64,000 nt of DNA from an uncultured Massilia sp. (GTDB lineage Bacteria > Pseudomonadota > Gammaproteobacteria > Burkholderiales > Burkholderiaceae), in contig CAMLMV010000009.1 in assembly GCA_946481275.1 (NCBI GenBank), positions 62,001 through 126,000 of the forward strand, given 5' to 3'. Under the pieces are notes generated by a model. The model saw only the letters and a program-made list of their open reading frames with translations. It searched no databases and had not been told where the DNA came from. Below are positions 59,476-64,000 of the stretch, in pieces (the first letter of the stretch is position 1; every line of letters begins with the position of its first letter). Made by a program: the position numbers and the translations under genes.

Positions 59476-60423
59476 ATGTCGATTCAATGGTTCCCGGGCC
59501 ACATGGCCGCCGCCCGCAAGCAGGCCGCGGAGCAGATGGAAAACACCGATGTGGTCATCGAGGTCCTGGACGCCCGCCTGCCGCAGGCGAGCAGCAACCC
59601 GATGGTCGAAGAGTTGCGCAAGTTCCGCCAGCGTCCCTGCCTGAAGGTGCTGAACAAGACTGACCTCGCCGACCCCGCCGCCACCGCGGCCTGGGCCGCG
59701 TGGTATGACGCCCAGGAAGGCGTGACCGCGTATCCGATGACGACGAAGAAGCCGTCGGACGTGGCGAAGATCCCCGACCTGTGCAAGGCGCTGGCCCCGC
59801 ACCGCGGTGTGCCGACGAAGCCGCTGCGCATCATGATCATGGGCATCCCGAACGTAGGCAAGTCCACGCTGATGAACGCGCTGCTGAAAAAACGCGTGGC
59901 GAAGGTCGGCGACGAACCGGCCGTCACGAAGTCCCAGCAAAAGCTCTACCTCGACAAGTTCACGGTGCTGGTCGACACGCCCGGCATGCTGTGGCCGAAG
60001 ATCGAGATGGAAAGCGACGGCCTGATGCTGGCCGCGAGCCACGCGATCGGCACGAACGCCGTCATCGAGGAAGAAGTGGCGGAATACCTGGGCGGCCTGC
60101 TGCTGCAGCGCTACCCGCAATTGCTCACGGCCCGCTACGGCATCAAGACGGAAGGGCTGGACGGCTTCGGCGTGATCGAGGGCGTGGCCCAGCGCCGCGC
60201 ATTCCGCGTGCGCGGCGGCGACTACGACTACGAAAAGGCGGCGCACGTGCTGCTGCAGGATTACCGCCAGGGCGCGCTGGGCCGCATCAGCCTGGAAACC
60301 CCGCAGACGCGCGCCGAGGCGCTGGAACGCCACCGCATCGAGATGGACGAAAAGGCCCGTATCGCGGCCGAGAAGGCGGCGCGCAAGGCGGAAGAGGCGG
60401 CGCGGGGGAAGCGCGGGACTTAA
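59476..60423 (+). CDS. ylqF: ribosome biogenesis GTPase YlqF/RbgA
   Basis: A 315-residue circularly permuted GTPase for 50S assembly: G4 NKTDLAD precedes G1 GIPNVGKSTLMNALL and G3 DTPGMLWPK. Starts SIQWFPGHMAAARKQAAEQM, the family hallmark. TACAAT at 59437-59442 is a likely -10 box. The TAA stop codon is the anticodon of the tRNA-Leu fragment that follows, so the C-terminus (GKRGT) may have been altered by integration. Confidence 0.93.
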   Translation: MSIQWFPGHMAAARKQAAEQMENTDVVIEVLDARLPQASSNPMVEELRKFRQRPCLKVLNKTDLADPAATAAWAAWYDAQEGVTAYPMTTKKPSDVAKIPDLCKALAPHRGVPTKPLRIMIMGIPNVGKSTLMNALLKKRVAKVGDEPAVTKSQQKLYLDKFTVLVDTPGMLWPKIEMESDGLMLAASHAIGTNAVIEEEVAEYLGGLLLQRYPQLLTARYGIKTEGLDGFGVIEGVAQRRAFRVRGGDYDYEKAAHVLLQDYRQGALGRISLETPQTRAEALERHRIEMDEKARIAAEKAARKAEEAARGKRGT

Positions 60424-60472
60424 AATCCCGTGTCAGCGATGGCGTGCCGGTTAGATTCCGGCCGGAGCACCC
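60414..60472 (+). tRNA. 3' fragment of tRNA-Leu(UAA), nonfunctional
   Basis: The anticodon arm CGGGA-CTTAAAA-TCCCG (60414-60430), a long leucine-type variable arm, the T arm GCCGG-TTAGATT-CCGGC (60446-60462) and CGGAGCACC (60463-60471) are present. The T loop has TTAGATT for the usual TTCGATT. The 5' acceptor strand and D arm are missing: ylqF codons occupy that place. It is best read as an attachment-site remnant. Confidence 0.82.
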
Positions 60473-60610
60473 CCTACTCATCCGTAGTAGTCTAGCAAAG
60501 TCCATGAAACCGCGTTTCTCTTTCTGGAACCTGGTTTTTTGTGCGCTAAAGTTTAAGCTCGTCCATTACAAGCCCCATTTTTGGATCCATATCCTCGCTT
60601 AGGGATGAAA

Positions 60611-60702
60611 ATGCCAGGCGTCATGGATCCAGAATGCCAAAGATCTGTACCGTCCTTGACGGACAGCGCTGTTCGGAACGCCAAGCCCCAAGACAAGACC
60701 TG
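60611..60702 (+). pseudogene. P4-type integrase, N-terminal relic
   Basis: The frame from 60611 contains PSLTDSAVRNAKPQDKT (60650-60700), the first element of P4/IntS-like integrases (DUF4102, usually LTDxAxRNAKP). Homology stops there; no catalytic domain follows, and the large minus-strand gene ends at 60783. The rest of 60473-60782 shows no gene. Confidence 0.7.
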
Positions 60703-60782
60703 CCGCGGCACTGCTGGCGCTGGTGTCGACATCGCACATCTCGAACATCGAGGCGCAAGAGCAGTTCACAACGATCGTCGAT

Positions 60783-63700
60783 TCACACGCTCTTTACTCT
60801 GCCGTCCGATATCGCAGAGGATGCGCCTTCAACACCAAGCCGGGGAGTCAGGTCCAGCACGCGCGCAAGCACACGGGCAGACCCACCTAAGCGCTGTTGT
60901 GCGGTCTGAGCCGCTACATTGAGCAGCTCCTGCAGTTGAACATGATCGATCAAGCGGCCTGTGTCAGGGTGTTTCCAACGCCGCTTAGAATCGGCTATGG
61001 TAACCAGCAGGCATCCCGTGCGTGCGTGTGAATACGCCATGTACTTGTTCACAAGTTGCTTTTCGATGGTATCGCACAATTCTTTTGCCGAACGGTCTTT
61101 TTCGCCAATTTTCAACTCGATAGTTGCCTGTAAGTCGGGAGGTGTTCGAAAGCGAATATCAGTCTCTTTGCCTTCAGCGGTTACCGCTTCCTGGTCGACG
61201 GTATATGCGCCATTTGCCATATGCAGGAATTCCCGCGCGATCGCCGGGCGGAGCGTGTTTTCGTCCTGAACTGCTGCCCACGCAGCGCGCGGACTCGTGT
61301 CGGCCAGCATAAGCGCTTGCAGATCATCGAGCCGATCAACAAGGACTTGCGCCATGGCGCTGCCGGTTTTAGGCGGAAGATCTTTTCCGTTAAACAGCTC
61401 TGCGATCTCAGGGATCTCTGCGATAGCTCGGTCGACCTCGCCTGCAAGTCTTTCCCTAGCAAGCTCCCGAATTCGGTACCTGAGAAAGTCGAAGATGGGC
61501 AATTCCGCCAAAGCAAGCTTTGCTCGCAGCGCTTCAGGTCCCGATCGCTGCATGAAAGCCTCAAAAATGTATCGGCGTGCATCCTCGGCGTTGTCACGGT
61601 GTTCGGGCGAGTAGGCACCGGCATGGATAGTGTCCATGTCAGGACGGACGTGGCGATAGACTTCAGCCGTCAATTCCATCAGAAGATCAATGTCCGTCAA
61701 TGCGCTGAAGTTGTTAAGGTCATGCGCTCGGCGGGAATCTACCAAGCTGGCGATCAACTCGACGGCTTCTCCCTTTTGCTCGACCGGCAGTGCGCGCAAC
61801 AGTCGCAATAAATGTCCGATACCGATGTTCGGATTCAGTGTGCAAAGGACCGGTATCCATAAGCCGAGATAGGCGTTCCCATAACTTGCAATTTGTTGAA
61901 TAGCGATGCTTTCCACACTATTTCGTCCTTGTGCATCGCCATGCGTCAGAAGGACTTGCACCACTTGGTTAAGTCGAGCCTCCCGCGAAACGTTGTGCGG
62001 TCCCTGCAGTAAATTCGTTGCCGGACCATTTAACCATTTCAGGAGCCGAGGTTGCAGCACCAGCGCAACGTTCGCAGGACCATAGCGGAGCGCTTGAAGC
62101 AGACTGCTATGCGGGATCGTGTCGCAACCAGACACATCGAGCTCCTTATCGAGTTCTCCGCCAATCAAGGTGTCAATCTGTAATGGAAAGTTGCTGGTGG
62201 CGTCACGCAGCCAGGCAGGAAAACCATTTAATTCGATCAGCGCATAGCGCGCTACGACGGTCGCTTCCTGATCGCTCAAATGATGGCTCCATGTAGGGTC
62301 CTCTGCTTCCGCATAAATGCCCAGCAGGCCGAGTGTCCAGACTACGAGATAGGTATTTTTTTCGTCAGCCTTACGTTCGCTTGCTACAGTCGGCACCATA
62401 GTACGCCAGTACGTCATAAGTGCAGCACGAAGAGCGTCGGTCGCCGTACGGCCAAAATGCTTTTCCAGAAAGACGCGGTTCCAACGCAAGGTGTCGCCTG
62501 CCTTGCGAAGCAGAATGCCGAGATTCCAGATCGTGCCTTCCTGACGGTCCGGAGCCAATGCCAAAGAAGGTTGGGTGGCAAGCTCGCGCCAGAACTGCAA
62601 CCAAGCTGCCGCCTCGTCCGCTGCTTTCTTCAGCTGCGTTTCCTTCCTTTTCCGCTCTTCCTCCATTATTTTGAGGAACTGTTCGCTGGGCTTTTTGGAT
62701 GCAACCGCTTCAACAAGCTGAGCGAGGAGAGGGGATGAGTCTGCCACCGCCGCCCGCATCTCTGCCTGTTTCGACGTTTCACCGTCTTTTGTCGCCAGAT
62801 ATACGGCAAGCTCAAGCAGCACCTGTCGATGCGCATGTGGCGTTTGTCTGTCGCCCAGCGCGTCGATAATCCATGGGAGGTCGCTTTCCGAATACACAAT
62901 GGGCCCTTGCCAGAGCAACTTTGCGAGCCAGTGAGTTGCGTCAGTACCTAGTTTTAGCCGTTCTAGGCAGTGCAGGTCGATTGCACATACTTCCCGGCGA
63001 GACTGGAGCGGAAGCACGTTGAGAAGCTGCCGCAGTTCGTCAAGGCGAGAGCTGCTCGCTATGCCACCGGCAACGCGAGTGACCGTAACAGACGCGCGCA
63101 ATACTTCACGATTGACAACTTTGACCTTCAGCAGCCGTATGCTAACGGCTGCAAGTAGGGGTGACAGCTTCATGGAAGTTTCGCCGTCTCGGAACTCGTC
63201 GTCCACTACCGCAATATTCTTCTCTGCCAGCACTAAAAGTCCCAACAGAACCGTCTCAAGACGTTTACTACTGACAACCGCCGTTTCGATGCGCGACGCC
63301 ATCCTGTCTGCATAATTCCTCAATCTTCGGGTTTGGGAAGGTAAACGAGCCGCGATTTCCAGCAGTTGAGTGTCAGTAACGTGATCGGGATAGAGCGAGG
63401 TTGCGATCCATCCCGCTAGCTCGGCGTTCCAGTTCGGGCCAGAGGCAAGGGCCGCATCAATCAATGCTGATGTGCGCGGATCTGCCAGTTCGGCGAGGGC
63501 TGCAATTGCATCGAACCGTTCGTGCGGATTGGAATTTACCGTCGATGCGAGGCTGGCCATGAGATCAGCACATTTCTGGAATCTCCCGACCGAAACCAGT
63601 TGTATTAGTAGATCTCTGACTTCCGGGTTCTCGACGCCATCGCGCCACGCATCGAGCACGGTCTGGGCGAGCGACGGTTCGGCAAGACGCTCAATTTGGA

Positions 63701-64000
63701 TGTCCGGCACGCGGACACCGCGCCACCGTCCTTTTCCACACAGAATTACGAAGCTAAGCAGCGCGCGCTGGCGCTGGTGGTCCATCAACGACTCCGGATC
63801 GCCGTGGATTAGTAACGTGCTGGGCTCGACCCTGAGAATTTCATCGAACACATCCTGGCGGAGCAGAGCCAGCCAGCCAGCTACCGGGCGCATTGACGGT
63901 TTCAGGACCCGTTCGTTTGCGTCGGTCAGCCCGAATAGCAGTCGATAGCCAGCACTCAGTGAAAGTTTGCCGCTTTCAACCAGTTGATGCACTTCGCTGG
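60783..64000 (-). CDS. large helical-repeat protein with C-terminal PD-(D/E)XK nuclease-like domain, 5' end outside
   Basis: About 1070 residues are visible and the gene runs off the right edge. Most is helical, HEAT-like (DAIAALAELADPRTSALIDA, LLIQLVSVG), with a charged coiled coil MEEERKRKETQLKKAADEAA near 62640. The last 150 residues carry a nuclease-like pattern: Asp in KETDIRF (61158-61160), Glu and Lys in IELKIGEK (61116-61118, 61110-61112), and Gln in EKQLVNKYM (61056-61058). This arrangement of helical sensor plus terminal nuclease is reminiscent of STAND-type defence proteins, but the NTPase would be outside the window. Base composition is lower in GC than the neighbours. Confidence 0.75.
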   Translation of the reverse strand, partial: SEVHQLVESGKLSLSAGYRLLFGLTDANERVLKPSMRPVAGWLALLRQDVFDEILRVEPSTLLIHGDPESLMDHQRQRALLSFVILCGKGRWRGVRVPDIQIERLAEPSLAQTVLDAWRDGVENPEVRDLLIQLVSVGRFQKCADLMASLASTVNSNPHERFDAIAALAELADPRTSALIDAALASGPNWNAELAGWIATSLYPDHVTDTQLLEIAARLPSQTRRLRNYADRMASRIETAVVSSKRLETVLLGLLVLAEKNIAVVDDEFRDGETSMKLSPLLAAVSIRLLKVKVVNREVLRASVTVTRVAGGIASSSRLDELRQLLNVLPLQSRREVCAIDLHCLERLKLGTDATHWLAKLLWQGPIVYSESDLPWIIDALGDRQTPHAHRQVLLELAVYLATKDGETSKQAEMRAAVADSSPLLAQLVEAVASKKPSEQFLKIMEEERKRKETQLKKAADEAAAWLQFWRELATQPSLALAPDRQEGTIWNLGILLRKAGDTLRWNRVFLEKHFGRTATDALRAALMTYWRTMVPTVASERKADEKNTYLVVWTLGLLGIYAEAEDPTWSHHLSDQEATVVARYALIELNGFPAWLRDATSNFPLQIDTLIGGELDKELDVSGCDTIPHSSLLQALRYGPANVALVLQPRLLKWLNGPATNLLQGPHNVSREARLNQVVQVLLTHGDAQGRNSVESIAIQQIASYGNAYLGLWIPVLCTLNPNIGIGHLLRLLRALPVEQKGEAVELIASLVDSRRAHDLNNFSALTDIDLLMELTAEVYRHVRPDMDTIHAGAYSPEHRDNAEDARRYIFEAFMQRSGPEALRAKLALAELPIFDFLRYRIRELARERLAGEVDRAIAEIPEIAELFNGKDLPPKTGSAMAQVLVDRLDDLQALMLADTSPRAAWAAVQDENTLRPAIAREFLHMANGAYTVDQEAVTAEGKETDIRFRTPPDLQATIELKIGEKDRSAKELCDTIEKQLVNKYMAYSHARTGCLLVTIADSKRRWKHPDTGRLIDHVQLQELLNVAAQTAQQRLGGSARVLARVLDLTPRLGVEGASSAISDGRVKSV

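Larger units (their letters stand above)
60414..64000. mobile_element. left part of a second accessory region at a tRNA-Leu site
   Basis: The tRNA-Leu fragment, an integrase N-terminal relic 170 bp inside, and a large accessory gene without housekeeping neighbours indicate a genomic island. The right end lies outside the window, so its extent is unknown. Confidence 0.65.

Noticed and set aside
60340..60472. Complete tRNA-Leu gene
   Set aside because: The D arm and 5' acceptor strand are absent; upstream bases are ylqF codons.

Overview
The window is high-GC chromosomal DNA from a betaproteobacterium of the Burkholderiales, most likely Oxalobacteraceae and Massilia-like. This placement rests on gene order (ompA-ubiG-gph next to gyrA; serC-pheA-hisC-tyrA-aroA-cmk-rpsA-ihfB-lapAB), on a tmRNA whose tag ends in ALAA, and on general protein character. 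No 16S rRNA or other phylogenetic marker was compared, so the genus is an inference.

Layout. 1-9.6 kb: the start of a FliT-like flagellar gene, an M13 metallopeptidase, a methyltransferase, CsbD, an AI-2E-type permease, an S9 prolyl-oligopeptidase, a MATE pump and a frameshifted dihaem cytochrome c. 9.7-16 kb: the cbpA-cbpM chaperone pair, an Nramp transporter, a DJ-1/PfpI protein, an XRE-cupin regulator with a GNAT acetyltransferase, and a MauG/peroxidase-like cytochrome. 16.2-20.2 kb: a 1331-residue CACHE-PAS-PAS-GAF-GGDEF-EAL-REC signalling protein. 20.2-25.2 kb: a small AT-rich genomic island integrated in the 3' end of ssrA (tmRNA), bounded by an 18-bp direct repeat. It carries a DUF6680-like membrane-anchored protein, a decayed serine recombinase, a NACHT-type STAND NTPase and a tyrosine integrase. 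25.2-29 kb: ssrA, a glycine-zipper lipoprotein-like gene, gph, ubiG and ompA. 29-49 kb: core metabolism and cell-envelope genes, namely gyrA, the serine and aromatic amino-acid supraoperon, rpsA, ihfB, a patatin phospholipase inserted before lapA-lapB, ugd, rfaE1, a ComEA-like protein and cysM. 49-55 kb: a small HTH protein and the moxR-DUF58-tgpA-mltB operon. 55-60.4 kb: a histone-deacetylase-like amidohydrolase, a tandem pair of 291-residue secreted paralogues coupled to a membrane-anchored partner, and the GTPase gene rbgA/ylqF. 60.4-64 kb: a second accessory region starting with a 3' fragment of tRNA-Leu(UAA) and a P4-type integrase relic. It continues with the 3' portion of a very large gene whose product ends in a PD-(D/E)XK nuclease-like domain.

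How it fits together. Two accessory segments sit next to RNA-gene attachment sites and both encode proteins with features of anti-phage immunity: the NACHT NTPase, and the large helical-repeat protein with a terminal nuclease-like domain. The rest is mostly housekeeping DNA with several clear intrinsic terminators. The items I regard as most likely to be new are the minimal ssrA island, the C-terminal-nuclease protein, the secreted-paralogue operon at 56.2-59.4 kb, a candidate plus-strand small RNA ending near 7202 between two minus-strand genes, and a palindromic operator overlapping the start of the XRE-cupin regulator.
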